Shown: positions 26,060 through 35,828, numbered from the stretch's first letter. The stretch is DNA of 64,000 nucleotides from JAHBVH01 sp034432375 (GCA_034432375.1 DAOUCA010000103.1:1-64000), one strand, 5' to 3'. Notes: generated by a model not told the origin, from the letters alone. Program-made: numbers and translations.

Positions 26060-28087
26060 CTACTGTGCAAAGGTAACCGTTTGTAGGATCACCCGATCCT
26101 CGCCGGCGTAGTGGCCGGCAAGCACCTTGAGCCGGGTTGCCGTTGCATTGTAGAGCCCAATTTGTAGCTGGTAAGATTGGGATGGGTCGACCGCCACTGT
26201 GGGCAAACGGTATTCATCGTGCAAGAATTCGCTGGGTTGCCAGCTTGTGGTCGGGCAGGTGCGGTGACAGGGTGGATTATCAAAGCCGCTGACAAAGGCT
26301 CCCGCGCCGTCGAGCAGTTGGACAAAGACGGTGTAATCGGCCGATGGCTTGGTTGTCGCCTGCCAGTAGAGGGCAACATCGAGCATCGGCTGCCCCTCTT
26401 CGATGGAGTGCCCCAATTCGTAACCGAGTAGTTCAATGCCATCAGCGAAAGTAGCTGGATATTCGATTGGGGGTGGCTGTACGATGAATTGGGGTGGCAG
26501 ATAAAGATAGAGAATATCGCCGTAGGGGCCAAATTGGGGAATCGTGTAAAACCAACGATACTGCTCGTTGAGAATCGCCAAAAAATCGCTGCGTTCCCCA
26601 TAGATTTGCTCCAGATCAAAGGCCGTAAAAGCGGCAATTGCCATTGGCCGCGCTAAATCCTCAAGCAGCATCGTGTTGTTGATTACTTTGTAATGTTCAG
26701 CCTGCGTGACATCCCAAGTGGGACGATAGGCAAAGATCGACATTTCATAGCCAGGGGGCGTCTCGCGTTTGGCTTCCAAAGCCAGATGTTGGTTAAAGGT
26801 CAGCATTGGCTGATCGGCGGGCACATACTGTTGCACAATCGCCGCGGCATGGCGCACCACCGCAACCTGATTGGTGAGTGGGTCGGTCAAAGCCCCATCG
26901 CGCAGCACCGCACGCAATTGCAGCGCAGCATTAGACGCCAAGGCCAGGATCAAGAGCCAGAGTACCCACGAGGAGCGCATCTGTTGTTCACCTATGCCGC
27001 GGTTGCGCAGGCGGGCCAGGAAATTGCCAAAGACAACGGCGCCAACGATGGCCATCAGTGGCAGTTGCAGCGCGTTGTAATAGCTATCCGTCGTGCGGGG
27101 GACGAGGTGCGCCACAAAGAGACCGGCGACCATGAGCACCATTACCACGGTTGCCAAGGGCATTCGGAGTGCTAGCCCCTTTCGCCACTGACGCCAAAGC
27201 CGCCGCCCGCCCCAAATCCCCCCCCAAAGCGAGAGTAAGATCGGTACCGCAAAGTCCACCGCGGTGCGCAAGGCACGATCTTGGATTTTGAGCAGTCGCC
27301 ACCGTGTACGCAAGATGCGATCGAGGTGGAAGCCCCAGATATCATAGATCATTAACTCGCCACTGCGCAGCCAGAAGCTTCCCAAAACAATGCCCAATGT
27401 CACGACTGTTGTTGCGCCGATCACCAGCAGCGCGCGCCATTTTCGTTCGCTGGTGAGCAAGAGATAGAGCAGGAAGGGGGGTAAGACCACGACGGTGGAG
27501 AGCCGTGTCCCCACCGCCAGGCAGATCAACATCGTCGCGAGCAGGTTGCGTAGATCGGGCCGCCAATCGAGCAAAGGGATGTAACAAGCCGCGGCGATCA
27601 AATAAGCGGTCAGGCCATAGGTGGCCGTGTAGGTGTATTGGGTGGCGGCAAAGAAAGAGGTGGCGAGCAACGCCAGGCAAATGATACCGGCAAGTGGACC
27701 GGCCAACCGCCGCGCGGTGGCTGCACTGAGCAACCACGCGCCCAGGGTCAACAAAATTGTTAGCACACGCCCCTGGTAGAGCCCCACACCAAAAAGCTGC
27801 TGGAAGAAGCCATAGACATAGGGTAGCAGCGGCGTTTGCGTATAGGCGAAATCTTGATAGAGACGTTTGCCCTGATAGACCAGGCGAGCGGCATTGAGAT
27901 ACCAGCCCTCATCCAGGTTGATGCGCCGGTAGAAGAGCAGGAAGACCAACTCAGCGACAAGCAGGCCAATCAGAAGGATGATCCAGCGCCGCTCAATCGC
28001 CACTGTCGCCCCGATGACCGGCAGTGGCTTAATGGGTGATGGCATCGGGGATTGCTCATCTACAGCTATCTTTGACTCTTCAATCAT
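26060..28087 (-). CDS. GT39-type multi-pass glycosyltransferase with C-terminal beta-domain
   Basis: 675 residues. A cytosolic N-terminus is followed by about ten to twelve hydrophobic segments (residues 30-390). The first periplasmic loop, NLDEGWYLNAARLVYQGKRLYQDF, has the Asp-Glu and Y.DF pattern of dolichyl/undecaprenyl-phosphate mannosyltransferase-like GT-C enzymes. These add sugars from lipid carriers to proteins or lipids outside the membrane. Residues about 540-675 form a soluble beta-rich domain (LLGYELGHSIEEG, ALYWQATTKPSADYTVFVQLLD, YQLQIGLYN) that often ends such proteins in Chloroflexota. The next genes on this strand upstream are extracytoplasmic glycosidases, hinting at envelope glycan work. 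Confidence 0.8.
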   Translation of the reverse strand: MIEESKIAVDEQSPMPSPIKPLPVIGATVAIERRWIILLIGLLVAELVFLLFYRRINLDEGWYLNAARLVYQGKRLYQDFAYTQTPLLPYVYGFFQQLFGVGLYQGRVLTILLTLGAWLLSAATARRLAGPLAGIICLALLATSFFAATQYTYTATYGLTAYLIAAACYIPLLDWRPDLRNLLATMLICLAVGTRLSTVVVLPPFLLYLLLTSERKWRALLVIGATTVVTLGIVLGSFWLRSGELMIYDIWGFHLDRILRTRWRLLKIQDRALRTAVDFAVPILLSLWGGIWGGRRLWRQWRKGLALRMPLATVVMVLMVAGLFVAHLVPRTTDSYYNALQLPLMAIVGAVVFGNFLARLRNRGIGEQQMRSSWVLWLLILALASNAALQLRAVLRDGALTDPLTNQVAVVRHAAAIVQQYVPADQPMLTFNQHLALEAKRETPPGYEMSIFAYRPTWDVTQAEHYKVINNTMLLEDLARPMAIAAFTAFDLEQIYGERSDFLAILNEQYRWFYTIPQFGPYGDILYLYLPPQFIVQPPPIEYPATFADGIELLGYELGHSIEEGQPMLDVALYWQATTKPSADYTVFVQLLDGAGAFVSGFDNPPCHRTCPTTSWQPSEFLHDEYRLPTVAVDPSQSYQLQIGLYNATATRLKVLAGHYAGEDRVILQTVTFAQ

Positions 28088-28125
28088 CTCTACTTGTTAC
28101 ATCCAACTTCATGGGTAATTTCGGA

Positions 28126-28175
28126 GTTCACGATTTCCTGGTAAAGATTTAAGTCTTTACCAGGAAATCGTGAAC
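28126..28175. repeat. Perfect 22-bp-stem hairpin
   Basis: Arms 28126-28147 and 28154-28175 are perfectly complementary around a 6-base loop. It lies just upstream of the GT39-type start and downstream of the next minus-strand gene. No T-run follows on the minus strand, so it may be a mobile palindrome as much as a terminator. Confidence 0.85.
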
Positions 28176-28245
28176 TGAGTTTAGATCTGATAGGTTTGAG
28201 CGATATTCCGCCATCCGACAAAAGTCAAACGTTTCTGAAACAACC

Positions 28246-29904
28246 CTATTGCTGCCGAGCCGGGTCGTACGGGCAGAATTGGCCGCGCGCTCGGTTGAAG
28301 TAATCACAGAGAACAATGTAGGCGGCGCGGAATTTTAGATCCGGGTAGCCGGTATCCATGATTGCCCACCAATATTGCTCTTCGTCCTGCGGATTGCCAT
28401 CGTTGAGCCAATCGATGTTGGGCATGGTCAGCAGACTCATGAGGCCGATCCATGGTTGCCAATTGGCGGCGGCGTAGACATAGGCGCGCTTGAGATAGTC
28501 GGCTTGCACCATCTGATCAATACCGGCGTCGGCCCCATGCCATTTGTAATCTGGGTTGACCGGATCAAAGGTCCAGCCAAACTCGAGCAAGACAATCTGT
28601 TTACCCTCGTCGCCATAACGCACCATGATATCGCGAATATCTTCGACGTGGCGGAAGGCAAAGAAGCGATACCCGCCATACTTTTGATTGGCGGCCGCCT
28701 CGGCTGGATCGAGCTCCGGTGGGGCGGCAAAGCCGGCCCCGTGGACACCGAGCTTGTCAAAGTAGCCGTTGCTGTTGCCCATTGCTTGATAGAGTTGCTC
28801 ATAGAAGAGGTCATCGGGCATGGCGTTGCCGTCGTTGCTGCCGGTGGGGGCCATGCCGGCGCTAATCACAATGGCATTGGGATTGGCCCGTTTGATGGCC
28901 GCATAGGTTTTTTGCAACATTGTGGCGTACTGTGCCGGATTGGGGCGCTGATTGCCCCATTCACGTGCCAAATTTGGTTCATTCCAGACCTGAAAAGCCT
29001 GAATACAGCCCTGCGAACCAGCTTGACAGTTGTAGCGGCTGGCCAGGGCAAAGGCATAGTCGGCAAAATTGTCGATATTGGCTGGTGGCGCACCGGCCCA
29101 GAAGCTTGGCAGATCCGGATCGGTGCTCAGCCGTGCGAGCAGACGCAAATTGTGCTGGCAGGCGTGGCTGACGACCCAATCGGCGGTCGCCCAATTAAAT
29201 TGGCCTTTCCCAGCCCCTTCAATTGTCTCCCAAGCAAAGCTCTGCTTGACCCAATTAAAGCCGCCATCTTGCAACAACCCCAAATCGCGATCGGCGACCT
29301 CTTGCTTCCACCAGAGAAAAGCCTGGGCACCAAAGTCAGGTCCCTTCATCGTCGCGTCTGGCGCGGTACAGTTGTTGGCCTGCGGTTGTGACTGTGATTG
29401 GGTCGGTTGCGTGGTGGCTGTTCCGCTGCCACCGCTCTGTGGGGCCGTCCCCCCGCCGCTGTTGACGGTAACAAATTCAGCCGAGGCCCAGCCCACTGCA
29501 CTGCCGTTTTTACCCAACTGTACCCATTGCCCATCATCGCTGCGCCCGAGGATCTCAAATTGCTGGCCCTGATCGGCGGTGGTAACAATCTCATTCCCTG
29601 TGCTAGGGCCGCTGCGAATGTTGAGCAGCGCCGCGTTCACCGTTGCGCTTTCTTGTGCGCTAGCGGCGGAATCGGTTGTGGGCGCGGGGGCCGATGCGGT
29701 CGTCGGCTCGGCCTGAGCACCTGTTGCGGGCTGCTCATTGGTGGCCGGGGCTGCGACTTCGGGGGTCGGCGTTGGCAACGTTTCGATCTGCCCTGCCGAA
29801 TCGGGCGTCTTGGTAGGGGTTGGTGTCGCTTCATCGCTGCCACCGCACGCGGCTGTCCCCACTAGTAACAGGGTAAGCACAAGCGCAACAAGATATGTTT
29901 TCAT
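28246..29904 (-). CDS. SH3b-containing clan GH-A glycosidase-like lipoprotein
   Basis: 552 residues. Signal with lipobox GTAAC (Cys20), a Thr/Pro/Ala linker, an SH3b domain (residues 87-148: VNAALLNIRSGPSTGNEIVTT...GWASAEFV), a second linker, and a TIM-barrel catalytic domain from about 188. The acid/base Glu309 lies in QVWNEPN and a likely nucleophile Glu441 in VLLEFGW, the clan GH-A arrangement of families such as GH5, GH39 and GH53. Family cannot be fixed further. The SH3b domain probably holds the enzyme near peptidoglycan or polysaccharide. AAGGAAC supports the start. It is a paralogue of the next gene upstream (30075-31979). Confidence 0.85.
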   Translation of the reverse strand: MKTYLVALVLTLLLVGTAACGGSDEATPTPTKTPDSAGQIETLPTPTPEVAAPATNEQPATGAQAEPTTASAPAPTTDSAASAQESATVNAALLNIRSGPSTGNEIVTTADQGQQFEILGRSDDGQWVQLGKNGSAVGWASAEFVTVNSGGGTAPQSGGSGTATTQPTQSQSQPQANNCTAPDATMKGPDFGAQAFLWWKQEVADRDLGLLQDGGFNWVKQSFAWETIEGAGKGQFNWATADWVVSHACQHNLRLLARLSTDPDLPSFWAGAPPANIDNFADYAFALASRYNCQAGSQGCIQAFQVWNEPNLAREWGNQRPNPAQYATMLQKTYAAIKRANPNAIVISAGMAPTGSNDGNAMPDDLFYEQLYQAMGNSNGYFDKLGVHGAGFAAPPELDPAEAAANQKYGGYRFFAFRHVEDIRDIMVRYGDEGKQIVLLEFGWTFDPVNPDYKWHGADAGIDQMVQADYLKRAYVYAAANWQPWIGLMSLLTMPNIDWLNDGNPQDEEQYWWAIMDTGYPDLKFRAAYIVLCDYFNRARGQFCPYDPARQQ

Positions 29905-29991
29905 GGATTGTTCCTTGATTATCTACGACCTCTTTAAAAATTACCCTGTAAGTAAAATTCAAGAAATTCTTGCAAATAAACTCGTTGTAGA

Positions 29992-30046
29992 GGAGGCTGA
30001 GCTTGTCGAAGCCAAAGCGACTCCGGCTTCGACAAGCTCAGCCTCC
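29992..30046. repeat. REP-like palindrome, 22-bp perfect arms
   Basis: Arms 29992-30013 and 30025-30046 (GGAGGCTGAGCTTGTCGAAG-type) are perfectly complementary with an 11-base loop. It is the cleanest copy of the REP-like family in the window. Confidence 0.93.
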
Positions 30047-30074
30047 GCTTACCAAAGAGTTTCTGCACTTTCCT

Positions 30075-31979
30075 TTACTTTCCCATCCCCTTGAGCGCGT
30101 CGTAGGCGGGCTTGCCCATGATACTCCACTGCGCCATCTCGCCGGAGTTATAGTTAAGATTCCAGAGAAACGGCACACCGACCCAGCCCCAATTGCGCAT
30201 CATCGTATAAGCTTCCACCGTGTATTGCGCCTGTTGCTGTGCGGAATTGTAGGCGGCATATTCATAACCCGGGTGGGGTGACTGCGTCGACGCCCAGCCA
30301 AATTCTGTGGGCCAAAGCCGTTTGTTGACATCGCCATATTGGACCATCACATTGCGACTCTCCTCCATCGTGCTGCGGAAGTAGAAGCTGCGGTGGTTGA
30401 CATGCGAAGGAGCATCATAATTCCCCGCCTGCCAATCCTGAATTGTGACATTCGGCGGTTGACCATAGCCGCTGGGGTGTACACCAATCGCATCGCTGAC
30501 AGCGGCCAACCCATTGTTGTACATGCCCCGCAAATAGTCAATATCATCGACCGCAACCGGGCTATTGCCGGTTGGCGTGGTGGCACCACTGACGACAATC
30601 ATCGAGGGACAAGCGGCTTTGATCGAGCCATAAGCCCGTCGTAGCAGATCGACATAGAGCCCTGGGTCGAGCGGGAAGCCTTCCCACTCACGCTGCAAAT
30701 TCTGCTCATTCCAGACCTCAATCGCCTGTAGCCGACCACAGTAGCGTCCGGCCACGGCACCGACAAAGTTGGCATAGAGGTTAAAATCGTTGGGCGGACC
30801 ACCGGTGCCCGGCTTATCTGGCCGCGTCCATTGGGGCGCGGTCACAATGCTGAAGAGGAGTTGAATGCCATTGGCGCTCATCACATCGACGATCTGGTCC
30901 ATTTCATTCCAGTTGACTGCCCCTGGCTCATTCTCGACAAATTCCCAGCGCACCTGCTGCTTGGCCCAACTAAAGCCAATATCGCGCACCATATTCGCCG
31001 AGCCACCGACATCGCCCTGCCATGCATTGACCTGAATGCCATAGCCAAAGAAGCCACCGCCCGACGGTGGCGGGGCATTGGTGACCGGTGCCGGCGCAGA
31101 GGATGCCGTGGTTGCGGCGACTGCAACTGGCTCCGGCGGAGTGGGAATTGCTTCGGCGCTCAAGCGTGTCAACGTTTCGAGTGGGCCGGCGGCCGTTGTC
31201 AACGAGACATAGACCCAAACGGGATCAGCGTCACCATCAAGCTGAACTTGATACCAATCACCCTCGGGACTGAGCGCTAGAATGGGCAGTGCCGTCCCCG
31301 CAGGAACAGACGTGGCGACCGGATAGTTTGTTCCCGGCCCGCGACGGATGTTGATATTGGCGGGTACTGTGTAGGCGGTGGGGGTTGTTACCGCAGCGGT
31401 AGCCGTATCAGCACTCTCTGCTGCTACATTCTCTGCTGCTACGTTCTCTGCCGCTACGTTCTCTGCTGCTACGTTCTCTGCCGCTACATTCTCTGCTGCT
31501 ACGGCTGCCATTGCTTTGAGCAAAGGCGCAGTTTCGGCTGTTGCCGGTAATTCTGTGGTTGCCGGCAATTCCGTAAACGAGGTTGTCGGCACCAATTTCG
31601 CGGTGACGGCCACGATACCGTCAATGCGCTCGGCAAAGTCAGTTGCAATCCACCCTTCAACGCCATCGGCCAGAATCACCCGATACCACTCTCCACTGGC
31701 ATCCTGCTCTTCGACATGGATCTGATTGCCAAAGAAGAGCTTGGCGACGACAGAACTCCCCACACCCGGGGCGCTGCGTACATTGAGGCGATCGGCGGTG
31801 ATCGTTACCACAAAGTTACTGTTCTCTTGGTGAACGGGTCGTGGCAGCGCAGTTGCGGTTGCCGTCAATGTGCTGTTGACAAAGAGCAACAGCGCTGCCA
31901 ATAGAGGGATCACCTTGTGAAACAAGGGATAGCCGCTTCTAGCAATAGGGAAGACGAAGCTCTGTTGCACATCCTTCAT
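30075..31979 (-). CDS. Secreted double-SH3b clan GH-A glycosidase-like protein
   Basis: The frame opens at 32279, but ATG 31979 (MKDVQQSFVF) starts a signal sequence (residues 20-45, ending ATALP) and has GGAGAA upstream; length 634. Two SH3b domains (residues 55-117 and 203-262) flank a linker with AAENV-type pentapeptides repeated about six times (158-189). A barrel domain follows from 308, with acid/base Glu425 in EVWNEQN and likely nucleophile Glu559 in PTEFGW. It parallels the neighbouring lipoprotein but lacks a lipobox, so it is probably released or held by the SH3b domains. Extension upstream of 31979 has no signal-like sequence and is rejected. Confidence 0.84.
   Translation of the reverse strand: MKDVQQSFVFPIARSGYPLFHKVIPLLAALLLFVNSTLTATATALPRPVHQENSNFVVTITADRLNVRSAPGVGSSVVAKLFFGNQIHVEEQDASGEWYRVILADGVEGWIATDFAERIDGIVAVTAKLVPTTSFTELPATTELPATAETAPLLKAMAAVAAENVAAENVAAENVAAENVAAENVAAESADTATAAVTTPTAYTVPANINIRRGPGTNYPVATSVPAGTALPILALSPEGDWYQVQLDGDADPVWVYVSLTTAAGPLETLTRLSAEAIPTPPEPVAVAATTASSAPAPVTNAPPPSGGGFFGYGIQVNAWQGDVGGSANMVRDIGFSWAKQQVRWEFVENEPGAVNWNEMDQIVDVMSANGIQLLFSIVTAPQWTRPDKPGTGGPPNDFNLYANFVGAVAGRYCGRLQAIEVWNEQNLQREWEGFPLDPGLYVDLLRRAYGSIKAACPSMIVVSGATTPTGNSPVAVDDIDYLRGMYNNGLAAVSDAIGVHPSGYGQPPNVTIQDWQAGNYDAPSHVNHRSFYFRSTMEESRNVMVQYGDVNKRLWPTEFGWASTQSPHPGYEYAAYNSAQQQAQYTVEAYTMMRNWGWVGVPFLWNLNYNSGEMAQWSIMGKPAYDALKGMGK
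31426..31500. repeat. 15-bp in-frame tandem repeat, five copies
   Basis: Five consecutive 15-base units ACATTCTCTGCTGCT/ACGTTCTCTGCCGCT code the AAENV pentapeptides of the SH3b-GH-A protein. Differences between units fall in synonymous positions. Confidence 0.95.
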
Positions 31980-32285
31980 TGCAATAAATTCTCCTCTGAT
32001 TTTTCCATGCCCTAGCAATTGAACACTTACACGGGTTGCCAGTTGAGTAGGCTCGTTTGCCACATCAAAACCAGCGTTCTGTACAAGTCTTCCAATTGTA
32101 GCAATCGGTTTCAGCGATAGATTGCGTGGGTCTATCGTTCCTAAACGGATGTTTGCTATGATCATGGGATGGACAATGGAATGATCTGAATGTTGGACAT
32201 AGAGTAAAGCATTGGCGGGAGTTCTGACAAATTTTGTAGCGCTATCGAATCGCGCACGTGATACAGTAGGGCAGCGCAAAGGGGA

Positions 32286-32381
32286 TTAGATTCTGTTGCC
32301 ATTCATGATTCAGAGCTGAAATACGGGCACGATGCATCGTGCCCGTACAGTGGTGCCAATTGAAATGTCAACAGGCGCTAA
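32286..32381. mobile_element. 96-bp MITE-like element, TTAG...TTGACATT type
   Basis: Ends (32286-32305 and 32362-32381) match at 14 of 20 positions and resemble those of the element at 35831-35994 (ATGTCAAYAGGC in common). The centre is a perfect palindrome, TACGGGCACGATG and its complement (32322-32347). Confidence 0.62.
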
Positions 32382-32465
32382 ACTTTCTCGGCAATTGACA
32401 ATCACTTGCGTCATCGACTATTGTATCGATATTCAATGGCTCTAATCGTGAGCCTTACATCCTAT

Positions 32466-32613
32466 GGACTGACTACTACGACAACGTCAAATTACATTTC
32501 ATAGACAGGATTCATACGATTCACAAGATTTTTGTTCTGCTGTATCAATCCTGTTAATTCTGTCAATCTTGTCTAATTTAACGTTGTCGTACTACTCACT
32601 ATTTGGTCAGTCC
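32466..32613. mobile_element. 148-bp MITE-like element, GGACTGAC ends
   Basis: GGACTGAC begins the left end and GTCAGTCC ends the right. TACTACGACAACGT (32474-32487) matches the complement of 32581-32594 at 13 of 14 positions. Internal ACAGGATT and AATCCTGT segments also pair. Confidence 0.7.
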
Positions 32614-32643
32614 CACTTACCTGAGCAAGGGAGAATGAGTATT

Positions 32644-33453
32644 ATGGCTGAAGTGACCAATCCATCCACCAGTGATGAAACCCCCTTTGAAGTCACCGAA
32701 GTGCAAACGACGGGAGATGGCAAGAGTGGACCTGCGGCGACACCTGCGGTTGTTGAACCGGCGGAAGAGAAGGAAGAGCTCAAGCGTGTCCTCTTGATTG
32801 CCGCCCATCCTGACGATCCCGAGTTTGGCTGTGGCGCGACGATGGCCAAATGGGCCGCCGCCGGCAAAGAGATCACCTATGTGCTGCTGACCAGCGGCGA
32901 CAAAGGCAGCCGCGACCCCAATCTGCGCCCCGGTCAACTGGCGACCCGGCGCGAGGAAGAGCAGCGTGCCGCCGCCGCCGTAACGGGCGTCAAAGAGGTG
33001 ATCTTTCTGCGCCACCCCGATGGACTGCTCGACAACACCTTGGAGTTGCGTCGCCAATTAGTTCATCTGATCCGCCGCCACAAACCGAATATTGTGGTCG
33101 CCATCGATCCGTGGAAACATTACCAGCTTCACCCCGACCATCGCGCCGCCGGCCAAGCCGCGCTCGACGCCGTCTGGGCGGCGCGCGAATGGCACATCTT
33201 TGGCGAGCAACTCCAGGGCGATGAAGAACCCTGGCGCACCAAAGAAGTTTACCTCTTCTGGAGTGACAACAACGACTACTATGAAGATGTCTCGGACGCG
33301 ATTCAAACTAGAGTGGCCGCCCTCATCTGCCACGCCAGCCAAGTCGGTCCTGATCATGAAAAACTCGACCAGCGGATTCGTGAACGCGCGGCCAAGGTGG
33401 GCGAAGAAGCCGGTTATGCGTTTGCCGAAGGGTTTAAGTTGATTAAGTTTTAG
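32644..33453 (+). CDS. PIG-L / LmbE family deacetylase
   Basis: The frame is open from 32569, but that stretch is MITE sequence. ATG 32644 is about ten bases after GGAG and gives 269 residues; ATG 32635 is an alternative. After a Pro/Thr/Glu-rich lead of about 45 residues come the zinc motif AHPDD (54-58), the TSGDKGS strand, and HPDH later in HPDHRAAGQAALD. PIG-L enzymes deacetylate N-acetylglucosamine groups in thiol cofactors such as bacillithiol and mycothiol, or in lipids and antibiotics. Substrate is not evident from the neighbours. Confidence 0.9.
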   Translation: MAEVTNPSTSDETPFEVTEVQTTGDGKSGPAATPAVVEPAEEKEELKRVLLIAAHPDDPEFGCGATMAKWAAAGKEITYVLLTSGDKGSRDPNLRPGQLATRREEEQRAAAAVTGVKEVIFLRHPDGLLDNTLELRRQLVHLIRRHKPNIVVAIDPWKHYQLHPDHRAAGQAALDAVWAAREWHIFGEQLQGDEEPWRTKEVYLFWSDNNDYYEDVSDAIQTRVAALICHASQVGPDHEKLDQRIRERAAKVGEEAGYAFAEGFKLIKF

Positions 33454-33549
33454 GGTAGGTAGACAGGTAAACAGGTAAACAGGTAGACAGGTATATAGGT
33501 AGGATTCTCATCCCTTTTCTACCTGTTTACTTGTCTACCTGTCTACCTA
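33454..33549. repeat. Inverted AGGTAGAC/AGGTAAAC repeats
   Basis: Eight-base units AGGTAGAC or AGGTAAAC repeat on the left (33454-33502) and appear in complement on the right (33519-33549), forming a long imperfect hairpin directly after the PIG-L stop. It may act as a terminator but lacks a T-run. Confidence 0.75.
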
Positions 33550-33580
33550 TTAATTCCTCAACCAAAACAAGGAACTTCTC

Positions 33581-34228
33581 ATGCACCTATACCTCATCCG
33601 CCACGGCCAGAGTTATGCCAATCTGCCCGATTGGGACGGCTACAACAAAGATGAAAGCTTAACCGAGTTAGGGCTCCAGCAAGCCGCGGCGTTGGAGCAG
33701 TGGTTGCCCGATCATATACCAGCCCCAGATGTGATTTATGCGAGTACGATGCAACGGGCACGACAGACCGCAGAGCACGTGGCACGCGCCTATCAAAGCG
33801 CCATTGTTTTTGACGACCGCCTGCGCGAGTTGGGCAACAATCGCCTTGATCATACTGTCTGGCCAGTCGAAGAACCGCCCAATCGCTATGCCGACTATTG
33901 GGCCACCGCCCGGCCTTTTGCGCCAATTGTGACACCCGGTGAATTTAGCGAAACCTATATGCATTTTCGGACACGCGTCGGGCTGTTTCTGGAAGAGATG
34001 ACCGACAAGCATCGCGAACAGCAGGTGGTTGCTGTCTGTCACGGCGGTGTGATCGATGCCGTCTTTGATCATGTCTTTAATGTGGGGCCTTGGCGGCGCT
34101 GTGAAGTCTGGACTCACAACACGGGGATCACCTACTTTCAACATGTCGACCATCCGGGGCGTGAGGTTTGGCGATTGCATGCCCATGATCGAACCGATCA
34201 CCTTGTTTCGATGGCCGTATCCTCGTAG
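33581..34228 (+). CDS. Histidine phosphatase family protein
   Basis: 215 residues with the RHG phosphatase site LIRHGQSYANL (R7, H8, G9), the T(R/E)(L)GLQQA helix, ARQTAEHVA and the second catalytic His in VVAVCHGGVID. This is the phosphoglycerate-mutase-like superfamily; many members are broad phosphatases. AAGGAAC precedes the start. The residue ERNNRLDH around position 88 is longer than in cobalamin phosphatase CobC, so a general phosphatase is the safe call. It is separated from PIG-L by a hairpin and may be an independent unit. Confidence 0.9.
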   Translation: MHLYLIRHGQSYANLPDWDGYNKDESLTELGLQQAAALEQWLPDHIPAPDVIYASTMQRARQTAEHVARAYQSAIVFDDRLRELGNNRLDHTVWPVEEPPNRYADYWATARPFAPIVTPGEFSETYMHFRTRVGLFLEEMTDKHREQQVVAVCHGGVIDAVFDHVFNVGPWRRCEVWTHNTGITYFQHVDHPGREVWRLHAHDRTDHLVSMAVSS

Positions 34229-34246
34229 TTGTGAGGCGAAGAGCGG

Positions 34247-34313
34247 AGGCTGAGCTTGTCGAAGCCGTAGCCACTTCGGCTTCGACAAGCTCAGCCTTCG
34301 ACAAGCTCAGCCT
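34247..34313. repeat. REP-like unit with duplicated right arm
   Basis: AGGCTGAGCTTGTCGAAGCC (34247-34266) pairs with 34278-34297. The right arm core TCGACAAGCTCAGCCT is then repeated directly at 34298-34313. Confidence 0.9.
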
Positions 34314-34361
34314 TCGTTTGCCGGATTATTTGCTTTTAGTTTCATAAAGGCGTCACTCACC

Positions 34362-35828
34362 ATGCCCACCCAACCCAACATCCTTGTGATCATGACTGAT
34401 CAGCAGAAAGCGACCGCCAGCCATCTCTATGGCAATCGCTTTTGCACAACGCCCAACATGCAGCGGCTCGCCGAGGAAGGGGTGCTCTATCAACATGCGA
34501 TCACGCCTCATCCACTCTGTATGCCGGCGCGCGTCTCCTTCTGGACGGGTAAGTATCCTCATCAACATGGTAGTCGGCGCAATGAGACGCCTATGTCACC
34601 CGGTGCAACCCAAGCCTGGCAAATCTGGAAGGCGGCGGGGTATACCACCGGTCTCATTGGCAAGAATCATTGCTTTGCCGCGCCGGAAGATTTGGCACTC
34701 TTTGATATCTGGTGTGAGCTTTCACATGGTGGCCTGCCCGCTGACCCCACTCCCAAGGGCATGGATTGGATTCGACCAATTGAGGGGATCAACGCGGCCC
34801 ATGAATTGCGGCGCACGATGACGCCGCAGAATCCGCGCTTTGCCTACGCCACCTCCGATTTCCCACTTGAAGATTATTCTACGGGGCTTGTCGCCGGGCA
34901 GACGGTGCGCTTTTTAGAGGAGCAGGGCGATCAGCCTTTTGCGCTTTGGGTCTCCTTTCCCGATCCACATGAGCCGTGGGTCTGTCCGCAACAGTACGCC
35001 GATCGCTTCCCCAAGGAGAAGATCGAACTTCCGCCTTGGCGTGATGGTGAATTCGATGGGCCGGAAGTGCCCGAGCGCAACCGAGTTCTCTACGAAATGT
35101 TGGGGATTCGCAACGACAATCTGGATGATCTCTATGGCCTGCTCGCTGTCTACTATGGCATGATTAGCTTTCTCGATGACGCGTTGGAACAGATCCTCGA
35201 CGCGCTGGAACGGCTGGGGCTACGTGAGAAGACGATCGTCGTCTTTTGTTCTGATCATGGCGATTTTATGGGCGAACATGCGATGCAATGCAAAGGGGGC
35301 GTCTTCTATGATTGCCTGACGCGTGTGCCACTGATCGTTTCGTGGCCGGGGCACATTGCGCAGGGCGTGGTCGACACGAGCATGGTCAATCTGGTCGATG
35401 TCGTACCGACCTTGCTCACGCTGCAAGGGTTTGAGGTCCCACGCGCCATGCAAGGAGAAGCTCTCCCCACAATTACCGATGCCCCACCGCGTGACGCGGC
35501 TTTCTCCGAATATGGCGCGGGCGGGCCCCCCTTCCGTCTGCGTGATCTGGCGCAATTTGAAAAACCGTGGGGACGGCGCACGTTACTACAATCGCTCCGT
35601 TGGCGCGAGGCAGAGGGCCGGCGCAAGATGGTGCGGACGACGGCGTGGAAATATGTCCACGACCCAATGGGCGATCAAGATGAGTTGTATGATCTGGTGA
35701 ATGACCCGTGGGAATTGACCAATATCGTGAAGGATTCGCAACATGCCGCCGTACTCGCCGAGATGCGGCTACACCTGGCTGATTGGGCCATTGCCACCGA
35801 GGATGGAAATCCTGTGCCGTTGCCCTGA
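34362..35828 (+). CDS. Sulfatase (arylsulfatase/choline-sulfatase type)
   Basis: 488 residues without signal peptide. The activation motif C-x-P-x-R-x4-TG is LCMPARVSFWTG with Cys53, which formylglycine-generating enzyme converts to the catalytic residue. Metal ligands appear in VIMTDQQ (N-terminus) and in CSDHGDFMGEHAMQCKG. SPGATQAW and WKYVHDPMGDQDELYDL are typical of the family. The substrate could be sulfated sugars or choline sulfate. With the fucosidase and GH-A enzymes it fits breakdown of sulfated, fucosylated polysaccharide, but a cytosolic place means uptake first. No activating-enzyme gene is present here. Confidence 0.9.
   Translation: MPTQPNILVIMTDQQKATASHLYGNRFCTTPNMQRLAEEGVLYQHAITPHPLCMPARVSFWTGKYPHQHGSRRNETPMSPGATQAWQIWKAAGYTTGLIGKNHCFAAPEDLALFDIWCELSHGGLPADPTPKGMDWIRPIEGINAAHELRRTMTPQNPRFAYATSDFPLEDYSTGLVAGQTVRFLEEQGDQPFALWVSFPDPHEPWVCPQQYADRFPKEKIELPPWRDGEFDGPEVPERNRVLYEMLGIRNDNLDDLYGLLAVYYGMISFLDDALEQILDALERLGLREKTIVVFCSDHGDFMGEHAMQCKGGVFYDCLTRVPLIVSWPGHIAQGVVDTSMVNLVDVVPTLLTLQGFEVPRAMQGEALPTITDAPPRDAAFSEYGAGGPPFRLRDLAQFEKPWGRRTLLQSLRWREAEGRRKMVRTTAWKYVHDPMGDQDELYDLVNDPWELTNIVKDSQHAAVLAEMRLHLADWAIATEDGNPVPLP

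Larger units (their letters stand above)
31980..32643. other. 664-base spacer packed with inverted-repeat elements
   Basis: Divergent region between the GH-A gene and the PIG-L gene. It contains a MITE-like element at 32286-32381 and a second at 32466-32613; the latter enters the false N-terminal extension of the PIG-L frame. No gene is seen. Confidence 0.65.

Noticed and set aside
28375..29391. 338-codon rightward frame opposite the SH3b-GH-A lipoprotein
   Set aside because: It is antisense to a gene with clear domains, and its product shows no family pattern; high GC makes such frames common.
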